Assembly (NCBI GenBank): GCA_903889745.1
Contig: CAISYO010000097.1
Location: 1 to 33,371, forward strand
Direction: 5' to 3'
From: an uncultured Bacteroidota bacterium
GTDB lineage: Bacteria; Bacteroidota; Bacteroidia; Flavobacteriales; Flavobacteriaceae
Length of the DNA: 33,371 nucleotides
Within the stretch, counting starts at the first letter, position 1. Each line of letters starts with the position of its first letter. The notes below the pieces were generated by a model. The model was given only the letters and a program-made list of their open reading frames with translations. It made no database searches and was not told the DNA's origin. Below are positions 13,343 through 22,543 of this stretch, piece after piece. Both the position numbers and the translations under genes were made by a program.

Positions 13343-16051
13343 TTATTCTAACGACAATGTGATTTGTCCGTCTTCATCTAATTCAGTTTGAATATCGTCT
13401 GAAAGATTACTTTCATCTGAAACTTCCATTTCTTCAGGAACTATTTCTTCCGGTTCTTCATACGGTAATGATTCTAATAAATTGATTTGTTTCAATTTAT
13501 CTGCGGTCAATTGATTACCTAAAGCTTTAATTCCTTTAACAGCTATAAATTGCTCTAAATCAATTGTTTGATTTTCTTTTTGAATTCCTTTTACTTTGGT
13601 AAAAATTACCTCAGCAACCGGACGCCAATCTGTTGAAACGATTTCTAATTGTGATTTCTCATGTTCAGTGATGAAGATTTCTTCTTTGTTTTCATTTTCA
13701 ACTAAGAAACGTTTCACAAAATAACGGTCTTTTTCGCCACAATAATAAATACATGAAACCGGCTTATTTGGATTCCATTTTTCCAACACTATCATATCTT
13801 CTTCGAAATGCGTTGTCAATTCTGGAATAATGGTTTTTAGTTTTCCCGATTGATTCACAATCAGCAAACGATCATTTGGGCGGAATTCACCCAACAATTC
13901 CCCTCTTCCATCTACATTCAAGCGTTGTACTGTGTCATCAAACCAAACTTTTCGTGGACGCAACGTTGAAATTCCTTTCTCTTTAAGCTCTATTTTTTTG
14001 ATTGGATATTTGGTCACGGTATTGCCTCGTGAAGCCCTTCCTTTGATAGCAATATCAGTGAAATCAACATCCCATTTTAGTTTTTTCACGCTACCTACTT
14101 GACGTAATAAAATCGTTACTACTTCGGCTTCACCATTTGGATTGGCAGAAAAATACAGTACCATGGAACCTTTATTTTCTTGTGTTAAATCGTAAAATTT
14201 ATCACGAGTAACACCCGAAACATTGAAGCGTTTTATAAAAGTAGAACCGTTATTACCATCACGATACATCATGTTGTAAATTGTTCTTTTGTCGTTTTTA
14301 TCAAAAACAGCAATATGAATAATGTCTTTTCCAACGAATTTTTTGTCATCCACTTTTGCTACCATCATTTTTCCATCGCGAAGGAAAACAATTACATCAT
14401 CAATATCTGAACAATCAGCTACATATTCGTCTTTCTTTAAACCCGTTCCAAAGAACCCTTCTTCCCGATTTACATATAATTTTGTATTTCTTAAAACTAC
14501 TTTTGTAGCCTCAATAGTATCAAAACTTCTTAATTCTGTTTGACGCTCGCGCCCAATTCCATATTTATCTTTTAATCTTTGAAAGAAATCTATCGTGTAC
14601 TCAATAATAAGGTCCAAATGGTATTTCACTTGTTCCATTTCGGCTTCCAATTTCGAAATTGCATCATCCGCTTTATCCGAGTCGAAACGCGTAATACGAA
14701 TCATTGGAATTTGTGTCAATTTTTGCAAATCATCGTCATTAATCTCCCTAACAAATGATTTTAAAAACGGCTCAAATCGGTCATACATATATTTATACAA
14801 CGATTCTCTATCGGAATACAATTTGAAGTCGATATACATTTCTTCACGAATGAAAATCTTTTCTAAAGTTGAGAAATGCCATTTATTTTCTAATTCGTCT
14901 AACTGAATTTCCAGTTCACGTTTGAGCAAATCAACCGTTCTATTGGTCGAAATTTTCAACATATCTGAAACACCGATAAACAAAGGCTTATGATTTTCAA
15001 TTACACAACCTAGAGGCGCAACCGAAGTTTCACAAGCGGTAAACGCATACAACGCATCAATGGTTTTATCAGGAGAAACGCCCGGCGGAAGATGAATTAA
15101 AATTTCAACCTCAGCAGCCGTATTGTCTTCGATTTTCTTGATTTTGATTTTCCCTTTTTCGTTGGCTTTCAAAATACTATCAATCAAGGTTGATGTATTG
15201 GTTGAAAACGGAATTTGGGTTATCACCAACGTTTGTTTGTCTAATTGACCAATTTTTGCACGCACACGCACACGACCACCGCGTAATCCATCATTGTAAT
15301 TGGAAACATCTGCAATACCTGCGGTTGGGAAATCAGGAAATAAGGTAAAAGGTTTCCCTTTTAATATTTTGATAGATGAATCTATTAATTCATTAAAGTT
15401 GTGCGGTAACACTTTTGTCGATAAACCTACGGCAATACCTTCGGCACCTTGCGCCAACAGCAAAGGAAACTTTACTGGAAGATTAATTGGTTCCGCACGA
15501 CGACCATCATAGGACATTCCCCATTCAGTAATTTTTGGAGAATACAACACATCGTGACCAAATTTTGAAATTCGGGCTTCAATGTAACGGGAAGCAGCAG
15601 CACTATCTCCTGTTAAGATATTCCCCCAGTTTCCTTGCATGTCGATAATTAGGTCTTTTTGCCCAATTTGCACCATAGCATCACCAATACTCGCATCTCC
15701 GTGAGGATGATATTGCATGGTGTGACCCACGATATTCGCCACTTTATTGTAACGACCATCATCTAACTCTTTCATAGAGTGCATAATACGACGTTGCACC
15801 GGTTTAAAACCATCTTCAATCGCAGGAACTGCTCGTTCTAGAATTACATACGAAGCGTAGTCCAAAAACCAATCTTTGTACATTCCTGTAACTTTGGTAA
15901 TGGTGTCTTCTGGGTTTTCGTTGTTTTCGTAAAAATGATGTCCTGTAGAAACACGAATATCGTCAAAACCTTCCTCGTTAGTAGATTGGTCTTGGTTATC
16001 GAAATTTTCGTCTTCGTTTGGAATGATGTTATCTTCTTCTTCGTCTTTCAT
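13343..16051 (-). CDS. parC: DNA topoisomerase IV subunit A
   Basis: The 902-residue type IIA topoisomerase A subunit has an acidic, low-complexity N-terminal extension (about 1-50). The breakage-reunion domain begins at DWFLDYASYVILERAVPAIEDGFKPVQRR. The motif HPHGDASIGDAM (about 115-126) and the catalytic tyrosine in AAASRYIEARIS (Tyr156) are clear. The C-terminal DNA-wrapping β-pinwheel region follows about residue 520, and the tail is again acidic (EEPEEIVPEEMEVSDE). It pairs with the parE gene upstream to make the decatenating enzyme. The two are separated by 528 nt containing a GxxExxY pseudogene and repeats. Naming as parC rather than gyrA rests on pairing with a ParE-type B subunit and the divergent pinwheel, so GyrA-like naming cannot be fully excluded. 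Confidence 0.9.
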   Translation of the reverse strand: MKDEEEDNIIPNEDENFDNQDQSTNEEGFDDIRVSTGHHFYENNENPEDTITKVTGMYKDWFLDYASYVILERAVPAIEDGFKPVQRRIMHSMKELDDGRYNKVANIVGHTMQYHPHGDASIGDAMVQIGQKDLIIDMQGNWGNILTGDSAAASRYIEARISKFGHDVLYSPKITEWGMSYDGRRAEPINLPVKFPLLLAQGAEGIAVGLSTKVLPHNFNELIDSSIKILKGKPFTLFPDFPTAGIADVSNYNDGLRGGRVRVRAKIGQLDKQTLVITQIPFSTNTSTLIDSILKANEKGKIKIKKIEDNTAAEVEILIHLPPGVSPDKTIDALYAFTACETSVAPLGCVIENHKPLFIGVSDMLKISTNRTVDLLKRELEIQLDELENKWHFSTLEKIFIREEMYIDFKLYSDRESLYKYMYDRFEPFLKSFVREINDDDLQKLTQIPMIRITRFDSDKADDAISKLEAEMEQVKYHLDLIIEYTIDFFQRLKDKYGIGRERQTELRSFDTIEATKVVLRNTKLYVNREEGFFGTGLKKDEYVADCSDIDDVIVFLRDGKMMVAKVDDKKFVGKDIIHIAVFDKNDKRTIYNMMYRDGNNGSTFIKRFNVSGVTRDKFYDLTQENKGSMVLYFSANPNGEAEVVTILLRQVGSVKKLKWDVDFTDIAIKGRASRGNTVTKYPIKKIELKEKGISTLRPRKVWFDDTVQRLNVDGRGELLGEFRPNDRLLIVNQSGKLKTIIPELTTHFEEDMIVLEKWNPNKPVSCIYYCGEKDRYFVKRFLVENENKEEIFITEHEKSQLEIVSTDWRPVAEVIFTKVKGIQKENQTIDLEQFIAVKGIKALGNQLTADKLKQINLLESLPYEEPEEIVPEEMEVSDESNLSDDIQTELDEDGQITLSLE

Positions 16052-16101
16052 ATCTTTGTAGCACTATGTTACTCAAAGTTTTACACTAAGTTTCACAATG
16101 T
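16052..16101 (-). repeat. YTTnGTG array directly upstream of parC
   Basis: Minus-strand reading is ACATTGTGAA, ACTTAGTGTAAA, ACTTTGAGTA, ACATAGTGCTAC, AAAGAT and then the parC ATG. The units have a period of about 10-12 nt. The same array, about 80% identical, precedes the GxxExxY ATG (16475-16525). Positions 16058-16096 also match 16539-16577 in inverted orientation. Confidence 0.8.
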
Positions 16102-16474
16102 TATAATATTAATCTTTTAATTCCGTCTTTTAATGATTTTTTATAAAAATTTAAAAGTAAACCTAATCTACATTCCGAAAGTCTCATATAAGTTAAACAT
16201 TGTGCTGTATGCTCTAATGTAAACTCTTCAACGACTTTCAATTCAACAATAATCTTATTATTTACAAGTATATCAACTCTGTAGCCTCAATCCATTTAAT
16301 ATCTTCATAAACAACTGGAAATGCTTTCTGTTGTTTAACTTCTAAACCGCACTTCGTTAATTCATAGGCTAAACATTCTCTATACACTTTTTCCAACAAT
16401 CCTGAACCTAACTTTGTATGAACTTTGTAAGCACAATCCAAAATGATTCGGCTAATTTCATTTTCTTCAGTCAT
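16101..16474 (-). pseudogene. GxxExxY family protein (PD-(D/E)XK nuclease fold), one-base frameshift
   Basis: The ORF track shows only a 70-residue product, MTEENEISRIILDCAYKVHT..., with the name-giving motif GLLEKVY. It runs off-frame after EDIKWIE. Shifting one base restores GYRVDILVNNKIIVELKVVE and continues to SLKDGIKRLIL and a TAA at 16101-16103. The total span is 374 nt, one base short of 125 codons, the usual family length. The break is at about 16284-16288, where GAGGCTAC would read in frame with one more G. The catalytic D...ELK residues of the PD-(D/E)XK fold are in the second part, so the product as sequenced is inactive. A sequencing or assembly error in the G run is possible. The gene lies between parE and parC inside repeat arrays. 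Confidence 0.88.
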
Positions 16475-16525
16475 ATTTTTTGTATCACAATATTACACTA
16501 AGTTATTCACTATGTTTCGCAATGT
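16475..16525 (-). repeat. YTTnGTG array directly upstream of the GxxExxY pseudogene
   Basis: Minus-strand reading is ACATTGCGAA, ACATAGTGAAT, AACTTAGTGTA, ATATTGTGATAC, AAAAAAT and then ATG. It aligns with the array before parC (16052-16101) over its whole length in direct orientation, so the pseudogene is bounded by direct repeats. Confidence 0.8.
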
Positions 16526-16538
16526 TTAATAAATCTTG

Positions 16539-16577
16539 GTGTGACTTTGTGTTAAACTTTGAGAAACTTTGTGCTAC
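16539..16577 (+). repeat. Inverted YTTnGTG array next to the parE stop codon
   Basis: Reverse-complementing this stretch gives GTAGCACAAAGTTTCTCAAA..., which matches 16058-16096 (GTAGCACTATGTTACTCAAA...) at 32 of 39 positions. The inverted pair bounds a 520-bp unit that fills the parE-parC gap, ending 2 nt before the parE stop codon. Confidence 0.8.
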
Positions 16578-16579
16578 CA

Positions 16580-18433
16580 TCACTTCTCCACTACATCCAA
16601 TTCTACTTTCAAATTGTTAATGATAAACTCTTGTCGGTCTGGGGTATTTTTACCCATGTAGAACTCTAACAAGGTTTCAATTGAAGTAGCTTTATCTAAC
16701 ATGACTGGATCTAATCGAATGTCTTGCCCGATGAAATGCTTGAACTCATCTGGCGAAATTTCCCCTAATCCTTTGAATCGGGTGATTTCTGGTTTTGGCT
16801 TTAGCTTTTCAATGGCATCAACTCGTTCTTGATCAGAATAACAATAAATCGTTTCTTTTTTATTTCGCACACGGAATAAAGGCGTTTGTAAAATATACAA
16901 ATGTCCGTCTTTAATCAACTCAGGGAAAAACTGCAAGAAAAACGTAATCAATAATAAGCGAATGTGCATACCATCGACATCGGCATCGGTTGCAATTACT
17001 ATATTATTGTAACGCAAATCGCCCATATCTTCCTCAATGTTTAATGCTGCTTGTAATAAATTGAATTCTTCGTTTTCGTACACAATTTTCTTGGTCATTC
17101 CATACGAGTTCAAAGGCTTACCCCGTAAACTAAACACCGCTTGCGTATTCACATCACGACTTTTAGTAATCGAACCCGAAGCCGAATCTCCCTCGGTAAT
17201 AAAAAGTGTACTTTCTAAACTTCTTGGATTTTTAGCATCGGTTAAATGCACACGACAATCGCGTAATTTTTTATTGTGAAGACTGGCTTTTTTAGCACGG
17301 TCTTTGGCTAATTTTCTAATTCCTGAAAGCTCTTTACGTTCGCGTTCGGCTTGTAAAATCTTACGCAATAATGCATCAGCTACTTCTGGGTTTTTATGTA
17401 AAAAATTGTCTAACTTCGTTTTGATGAAATCATTCACAAATGAACGTACCGAAGGACCATTCGGACCAATATCGGTTGAACCCAATTTGGTTTTGGTTTG
17501 TGATTCAAAAACAGGTTCTTCCACTTTAACAGAAACTGCTGAAACAATCGACTTACGTATATCAGAAGCTTCAAAAGGTTTGTTGTAAAACTCTTTGATG
17601 GTTTTTACAATCGCTTCACGAAAAGCACCTAAATGCGTTCCTCCTTGCGTGGTATTTTGTCCATTGACAAATGAATGGTATTCTTCTGAATATTGCGATT
17701 TACTGTGTGTAATTGCCACTTCGATATCGTCGCCCAACAAATGAATTGTTGGATATACCATATCGTCTTCGTGAATCGCTTCTTCTAATAAATCTTTTAA
17801 ACCGTTATCTGAAAAATACTTTTCGCCATTGTAAAAAATAGTCAATCCTGTATTTAGATAACAGTAATTTTTGAGCATCTTGATGATGTACTCATTACGG
17901 TATTTGTAGTTCTTGAAAATCGCTTCATCGGCAACAAATGAAACTTTCGTTCCTTTTCGTTTCGTAGTTTCTTGAACGTCTTCTTCTAACGTTAGATTTC
18001 CAGCAGAGAATTCCGCTGCTTTTTGTTGGTTATCACGCACCGATTCTACTCGGAAATAATTAGAAAGTGCATTAACTGCTTTGGTTCCTACACCATTTAA
18101 ACCAACCGATTTTTTGAAGGCTTTGGAATCGTACTTTCCACCCGTGTTCATTTTAGAAACAACATCAACGACTTTTCCTAACGGAATACCTCGACCATAA
18201 TCGCGCACCGTTACGAGTTTATCTTTGATGGTAACTTCGATGGTTTTTCCGGCACCCATGACAAATTCATCAATACAGTTATCCAATACTTCTTTTAATA
18301 AAATATAAATACCATCATCGGGCGACGATCCATCACCGAGTTTTCCGATATACATACCGGGACGCATACGGATGTGTTCTTTCCAATCGAGGGAACGTAT
18401 ATTGTCTTCGGTATATTGATTTTGATCTAACAT
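16580..18433 (-). CDS. parE: DNA topoisomerase IV subunit B
   Basis: The 617-residue type IIA topoisomerase B subunit starts with the GHKL ATPase domain: [16 protein letters not shown] (about 47-62), the [11 protein letters not shown] loop, and [14 protein letters not shown]. The transducer domain has [17 protein letters not shown]. The TOPRIM domain has [13 protein letters not shown] and [18 protein letters not shown], giving the Glu and DxD metal site. The C-terminus ends soon after [19 protein letters not shown], with no GyrB-specific insertion. It uses ATP hydrolysis to drive strand passage with ParC, mainly decatenation of daughter chromosomes. It is the first gene of the parE-parC pair. 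Confidence 0.93.
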   Translation of the reverse strand: MLDQNQYTEDNIRSLDWKEHIRMRPGMYIGKLGDGSSPDDGIYILLKEVLDNCIDEFVMGAGKTIEVTIKDKLVTVRDYGRGIPLGKVVDVVSKMNTGGKYDSKAFKKSVGLNGVGTKAVNALSNYFRVESVRDNQQKAAEFSAGNLTLEEDVQETTKRKGTKVSFVADEAIFKNYKYRNEYIIKMLKNYCYLNTGLTIFYNGEKYFSDNGLKDLLEEAIHEDDMVYPTIHLLGDDIEVAITHSKSQYSEEYHSFVNGQNTTQGGTHLGAFREAIVKTIKEFYNKPFEASDIRKSIVSAVSVKVEEPVFESQTKTKLGSTDIGPNGPSVRSFVNDFIKTKLDNFLHKNPEVADALLRKILQAERERKELSGIRKLAKDRAKKASLHNKKLRDCRVHLTDAKNPRSLESTLFITEGDSASGSITKSRDVNTQAVFSLRGKPLNSYGMTKKIVYENEEFNLLQAALNIEEDMGDLRYNNIVIATDADVDGMHIRLLLITFFLQFFPELIKDGHLYILQTPLFRVRNKKETIYCYSDQERVDAIEKLKPKPEITRFKGLGEISPDEFKHFIGQDIRLDPVMLDKATSIETLLEFYMGKNTPDRQEFIINNLKVELDVVEK

Positions 18434-18521
18434 AAACAGAATTTGGATTTTGTGCTAATATAAAGGAATTAGCCCAATTTTAAAAACAGAAGTACTATAA
18501 CTTATTGACATATTTACAAAC

Positions 18522-18556
18522 AAAAAAACCGCTGAAATTCTTCAACGGTTTTTTCT
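18522..18556 (-). terminator. Intrinsic terminator of ychF
   Basis: On minus, AAAAACCGTTGAA-gaat-TTCAGCGGTTTTTTT is a 13-bp stem with one mismatch and a T tract. It lies 41 nt after the ychF stop and 89 nt before parE. Confidence 0.85.
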
Positions 18557-18596
18557 ATTATCTGTATTCTTTTCTCTTTTCTCTTTTCTCTCAAAA

Positions 18597-19691
18597 TTAC
18601 ACGTTAAAACGGAAATGCATTACATCACCATCTTTTACAATGTATTCCTTACCTTCTACTCTTAATTTTCCTGCTTCTTTTACTTTAGCTTCTGAACCGA
18701 AATTAGAGAAATCTTCAAATGCAATAACTTCTGCACGAATGAATCCTTTTTCAAAATCGGTGTGGATTACTCCGGCTGCTTTTGGCGCAGTATCTCCGAT
18801 GTTGATTGTCCAAGCACGAACTTCTTTAACACCAGCGGTGAAATAGGTTTGTAATTTTAATAATTTGTAAGCTGCACGAATCAACACTGCCGAACCTGGC
18901 TCGGTTAATCCCATGTCTTCTAAAAATATTTGACGCTCTTCGTAGCTTTCTAATTCGGTAATATCGGCTTCTGCTCCTACGGAAAGAATGATTACTTCTG
19001 CTTGTTCGTCTTTTACCAATTCGCGAACTTGGTCTACATATTTGTTTCCGTTTACTGCTGAAGATTCGTCAACATTACAAACATATAAAACAGGTTTGGT
19101 TGTGATTAGTTGGAATTCTTCCATCATATCCACCTCATCTTGATTTTGAGGAACAACCGTACGAGCCGATTTTGCTTCCATCAAAGTCTGACGAATTCTG
19201 TCTAACAACGCTTTTTCAGCTTGTGCTTCTTTATTTCCTGTTTTTGCTGCGCGATTGGTTTTTTCTAGACGTTTTTCAACGGTTTCTAAGTCTTTTAATT
19301 GCAATTCGATATCGATGGTTTCTTTATCACGAATTGGATTTACATTACCATCCACGTGCACAATATTATCGTTATCAAAACAACGTAAAACGTGAATAAT
19401 GGCGTTACATTCTCTAATATTTCCTAAGAATTTATTTCCTAATCCTTCACCTTTACTTGCTCCTTTTACCAAACCTGCAATATCTACAATATCTACGGTT
19501 GCCATTTGAACTCGCTCTGGTTTTACCAATTCCTCTAAACGAGCAATACGCGGATCGGGAACGTTTACCACACCAATATTAGGTTCGATAGTACAAAACG
19601 GAAAGTTAGCACTTTGCGCTTTTGCGTTTGATAAACAATTAAATAAAGTTGATTTTCCAACATTTGGTAATCCTACAATTCCTGCTTTCAT
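18597..19691 (-). CDS. ychF: Redox-regulated ATPase YchF (Obg-family)
   Basis: The 364-residue protein starts MKAGIVGLPNVGKSTLFNCL, the P-loop of the Obg/YchF class. It continues with DIAGLVKGASKGEGLGNKFLG (G3 region), an NVDE replacement of the G4 motif (YVCNVDE) that explains the ATP preference, and the C-terminal TGS domain ending DGDVMHFRFNV. YchF binds the 70S ribosome and is linked to stress and redox responses. The ORF-track start at 19724 adds 11 residues translated from a YTTnGTG repeat; 19691 is the family start. A terminator follows the gene. Confidence 0.96.
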   Translation of the reverse strand: MKAGIVGLPNVGKSTLFNCLSNAKAQSANFPFCTIEPNIGVVNVPDPRIARLEELVKPERVQMATVDIVDIAGLVKGASKGEGLGNKFLGNIRECNAIIHVLRCFDNDNIVHVDGNVNPIRDKETIDIELQLKDLETVEKRLEKTNRAAKTGNKEAQAEKALLDRIRQTLMEAKSARTVVPQNQDEVDMMEEFQLITTKPVLYVCNVDESSAVNGNKYVDQVRELVKDEQAEVIILSVGAEADITELESYEERQIFLEDMGLTEPGSAVLIRAAYKLLKLQTYFTAGVKEVRAWTINIGDTAPKAAGVIHTDFEKGFIRAEVIAFEDFSNFGSEAKVKEAGKLRVEGKEYIVKDGDVMHFRFNV

Positions 19692-19699
19692 ATTTAAGA

Positions 19700-19729
19700 T
19701 TGCCACCAAGGCACGAAGGCTCAAAGTGT
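19700..19729 (-). repeat. YTTnGTG array directly upstream of ychF
   Basis: Minus-strand reading is CACTTTGAGC-CTTCGTGC-CTTGGTGGCAA, followed 8-9 nt later by the ychF ATG. It is closely similar to the array before the transketolase C subunit (2614-2640), in the same orientation relative to the gene. Confidence 0.75.
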
Positions 19730-19786
19730 ATTTTAAGTTATTTTTCTATTTTAGTTATTTAAGTCTGAGTATTTTTAACTTAAATT

Positions 19787-20137
19787 TTACTCATTATGTA
19801 AAAAAGCTTGTCTGTTTAACAATGTCTCTTCGCTTTCTACATGATTATCATCGGGAACACAACAATCAACAGGACAAACAGCAGCGCATTGTGGCTCTTC
19901 ATGAAAACCTTTACATTCGGTACATTTTCCTGGAACAATGTAATAAATATCATCAGAAATTGGGGTTTGAGCCGCATCTGAATCAACTTCAGTACCATCT
20001 GGTAAAATGACTTTTCCGCTTAATTTAGTTCCGTCTTTATATCGCCAGTCGTCAGCACCTTCATAAATAGCCGTATTAGGACACTCTGGTTCACAAGCTC
20101 CACAGTTAATGCATTCGTCAGTTATAATTATTGCCAT
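19787..20137 (-). CDS. 4Fe-4S dicluster ferredoxin
   Basis: The 116-residue protein has two cluster-binding motifs. The first is [12 protein letters not shown] (9-20; CxxCxxCxxxCP). The second is CTECKGF...QCAAVCP, in which the second and third cysteines are 8 residues apart instead of 2. This spacing and the C-terminal extension resemble Allochromatium/YfhL-type ferredoxins. An acidic segment lies between the clusters. It would carry electrons in the cytoplasm. It is transcribed divergently from the acyl-CoA reductase gene, a pairing that may mean shared regulation, but no electron partner is evident from the window. Confidence 0.93.
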   Translation of the reverse strand: MAIIITDECINCGACEPECPNTAIYEGADDWRYKDGTKLSGKVILPDGTEVDSDAAQTPISDDIYYIVPGKCTECKGFHEEPQCAAVCPVDCCVPDDNHVESEETLLNRQAFLHNE

Positions 20138-20142
20138 ATCTT

Positions 20143-20150
20143 CAAAATTA
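20143..20150 (-). promoter_or_regulatory. Possible -7 box next to the ferredoxin start
   Basis: On minus, TAATTTTG fits TAnnTTTG but ends only 5 nt before the ATG, so the mRNA would be nearly leaderless. It lies in a slipped repeat (ACTTCTAACTTCTAATTTTG), so the match may be chance. Confidence 0.25.
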
Positions 20151-20198
20151 GAAGTTAGAAGTTTTATAAAAATCTACTTATTAGTCTAACTAAATGAT

Positions 20199-20206
20199 TA
20201 TTTTTG
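20199..20206 (+). promoter_or_regulatory. -7 box for the acyl-CoA reductase-serC-serA group
   Basis: TATTTTTG fits TAnnTTTG and is 40 nt before the ATG at 20247. No clear TTTG is found at the right distance upstream. Confidence 0.4.
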
Positions 20207-20246
20207 TGCAAAATTACAATGTAAACCACATATATACAAGTTACAA

Positions 20247-21305
20247 ATGTTACAAAGTGAAATAAAATCGAGTTTTGTTGAATTAGGAAACTTTTTACGC
20301 CAATTTTCTTTAGAAAAAAATACTAAAGAAAATTCGGTGCTACAAAACGATTTATTTTATGATGATTTCATTTCGTTAATTGAATTATCGCAATCGCACA
20401 ATGGTTGGTTTACTCCAGAGCAAGTCTATTTCAGTATTCAATCTTGGGGAAATGCGTTAACAGAAACCGACCTAAACCATTGGCTTTCTTCGTATGATTT
20501 TTCAAAAATAACACCTAAAAAAATTGGTTTAATTTTGGCAGGAAATATCCCGTTAGTTGGTTTTCATGATTTTCTTTCGGTATTGATTTCGGGTCATGAT
20601 GTGCTTGTAAAAACTTCTTCAAGCGACCAACATTTATTGAAATTTTTAGCCAAATATTTGATTGCTATTCAACCTGAACTTAACTCAAAAATAACTTTTG
20701 TTGAAGGAAAATTAGAAGGTTTTGATGCGGTAATAGCCACCGGAAGCAACAACACAGCACGTTATTTTGAATATTATTTTAAAGGAAAACCTAGTATCAT
20801 TCGTAAAAACAGAAATTCGGTTGCTGTTTTAAATGGAACAGAAACTCACGAAGAATTAGTTGGTTTAGGTGAAGATATTTTTAGATATTTTGGTTTGGGA
20901 TGTCGTAATGTTTCTAAACTTTTTGTACCAAAAGATTACAATTTTGAAGCATTTTTTAAAGCCATGTTTGAATATAGCGAAATAATTCAATATGAAAAAT
21001 ATGCGAATAATTATGATTACAATAAAGCGGTTTTCTTGATGAGTAACTTCCAGTTATTAGATAATGAGTTTTTAACAATCAAAGAAGATACGAGTTACTC
21101 CTCTCCTATTTCTTCCATTTTTTATGAATTTTATGATAGTTTAGAAGAAGTTAAATCACGATTAAGTAATGATACAGATCAAATTCAATGTATCGTTTCA
21201 AAAGATCTAATTGAAAATTCAATTGTTTTTGGACAAACGCAGCAACCAAAACTTTGGGATTATGCAGACAATGAAGATACTTTGGCCTTTTTATCAAAAA
21301 TATAA
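20247..21305 (+). CDS. Acyl-CoA reductase (LuxC-like)
   Basis: This 352-residue protein resembles the LuxC/acyl-CoA reductase group of aldehyde-dehydrogenase-fold enzymes. Visible blocks are KKIGLILAGNIPLVGFHDFLSVLISGHDVLVKTSSSD (about 91-127), a dinucleotide- or CoA-binding-like region, then AVIATGSNNTARYFEYYF and RKNRNSVAVLNGTET. GLGCRNVSKLFVP (about 216-228) contains the candidate catalytic cysteine (Cys219). The natural substrate is unknown in Bacteroidetes. It precedes serC and serA on the same strand, after a 146-nt gap, and is divergent from the ferredoxin gene. Confidence 0.87.
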   Translation: MLQSEIKSSFVELGNFLRQFSLEKNTKENSVLQNDLFYDDFISLIELSQSHNGWFTPEQVYFSIQSWGNALTETDLNHWLSSYDFSKITPKKIGLILAGNIPLVGFHDFLSVLISGHDVLVKTSSSDQHLLKFLAKYLIAIQPELNSKITFVEGKLEGFDAVIATGSNNTARYFEYYFKGKPSIIRKNRNSVAVLNGTETHEELVGLGEDIFRYFGLGCRNVSKLFVPKDYNFEAFFKAMFEYSEIIQYEKYANNYDYNKAVFLMSNFQLLDNEFLTIKEDTSYSSPISSIFYEFYDSLEEVKSRLSNDTDQIQCIVSKDLIENSIVFGQTQQPKLWDYADNEDTLAFLSKI

Positions 21306-21451
21306 TTACACAATTACTATTTTTTAGCAATATCTAAAACGTTTTCGTTAATAACATGGGGTAATTATTATCAAATTATAACTCATTTTTAAATTCCTAT
21401 TTACGAAATTTGCTTTTTTAAAAACACACATATCTAACTACATACAACATA

Positions 21452-22522
21452 ATGAAAAAACACAACTACAGCGCAGGTCCTTGCATACTTCCTCAAGAGG
21501 TTTTTAAGCAATCGGCGCAAGCCATATTAGATTTTAATAATTCTGGATTGTCTATTTTAGAAATTTCGCACCGAAGTAAAGATTTTGTTGCCGTAATGGA
21601 AGAAGCTAGAGCATTAGTTTTAGAACTTTTAGGATTAGAAGGCAAAGGATATCAAGCATTATTTCTAGCAGGTGGTGCAAGTTTAGAATTTTTAATGGTT
21701 CCTTATAATGTAATGAAAGTAGACGGAAAAGCCGCATACTTAGATACGGGAACTTGGGCAAGTAGTGCTATTAAAGAGGCAAAACATTTTGGTGAAACCT
21801 TAGTAGTTGCTTCCTCAAAACCAGAAAATTACAATCATATTCCAAAAGATTTTACTATTCCTGCTGATGCCTCGTATTTTCACTGTACTAGCAATAATAC
21901 AATTTTTGGAACGCAAATGAAATCATTTCCACAAACCGATGTTCCTTTAGTATGTGATATGAGTTCGGATATTTTCTCAAGAACATTAGATTTTTCGCAA
22001 TTTGATTTGATTTACGCTGGCGCTCAAAAAAATATGGGTCCAGCCGGAACCACTCTAGTTGTAGTAAAAGAAGCACTATTAGGAAAAACCGGTAGAACTA
22101 TTCCAAGTATGTTAGATTACCAACAACATATTTCGAAAGAAAGTATGTACAATACACCTCCTGTATTTCCAATATATGCATCTCTTTTAACATTACAATG
22201 GTTGAAAAACTTAGGCGGAATTGCAGCTATAGAAAAAATCAACGAAGCAAAAGCAAACTTATTATTTACAGAAATAGACCGAAATCCTTTATTCAAAGGA
22301 ACGGCTGCTAAAGAAGATAGAAGTACTATGAATGCTACTTTCTTATTGGTTAATGAAGACCATCAGGAAACATTTGATGCCATGTGGAAAGCTGCCGGAA
22401 TTTCTGGATTAGCGGGTCATCGTTCTGTAGGTGGTTATCGTGCTTCTATGTACAATGCGCTACCATTAGAAAGTGTTCAGATTTTAGTGGATGTAATGAG
22501 AAATTTAGAAAATAATATTTAG
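21452..22522 (+). CDS. serC: Phosphoserine aminotransferase
   Basis: The 356-residue fold-type I PLP enzyme converts 3-phosphohydroxypyruvate to phosphoserine with glutamate as amino donor, and also serves pyridoxine synthesis in some bacteria. It begins with the family hallmark HNYSAGPCILP (4-14). It has GGASLEF (74-80) for phosphate binding, CDMSSDIFSR (168-177), and the PLP lysine in YAGAQKNMGPAGTT (Lys193). Near the C-terminus GHRSVGGYRASMYNA is the substrate-binding segment. Its partner serA starts 21 nt downstream, so the two are an operon for serine synthesis. serB is not in the window. Confidence 0.97.
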   Translation: MKKHNYSAGPCILPQEVFKQSAQAILDFNNSGLSILEISHRSKDFVAVMEEARALVLELLGLEGKGYQALFLAGGASLEFLMVPYNVMKVDGKAAYLDTGTWASSAIKEAKHFGETLVVASSKPENYNHIPKDFTIPADASYFHCTSNNTIFGTQMKSFPQTDVPLVCDMSSDIFSRTLDFSQFDLIYAGAQKNMGPAGTTLVVVKEALLGKTGRTIPSMLDYQQHISKESMYNTPPVFPIYASLLTLQWLKNLGGIAAIEKINEAKANLLFTEIDRNPLFKGTAAKEDRSTMNATFLLVNEDHQETFDAMWKAAGISGLAGHRSVGGYRASMYNALPLESVQILVDVMRNLENNI

Positions 22523-22543
22523 TAATTAGCAATAACATAAAGT

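Noticed and set aside
14322-15512. Plus-strand ORFs opposite parC
   Set aside because: Shadows of the conserved topoisomerase coding frame.
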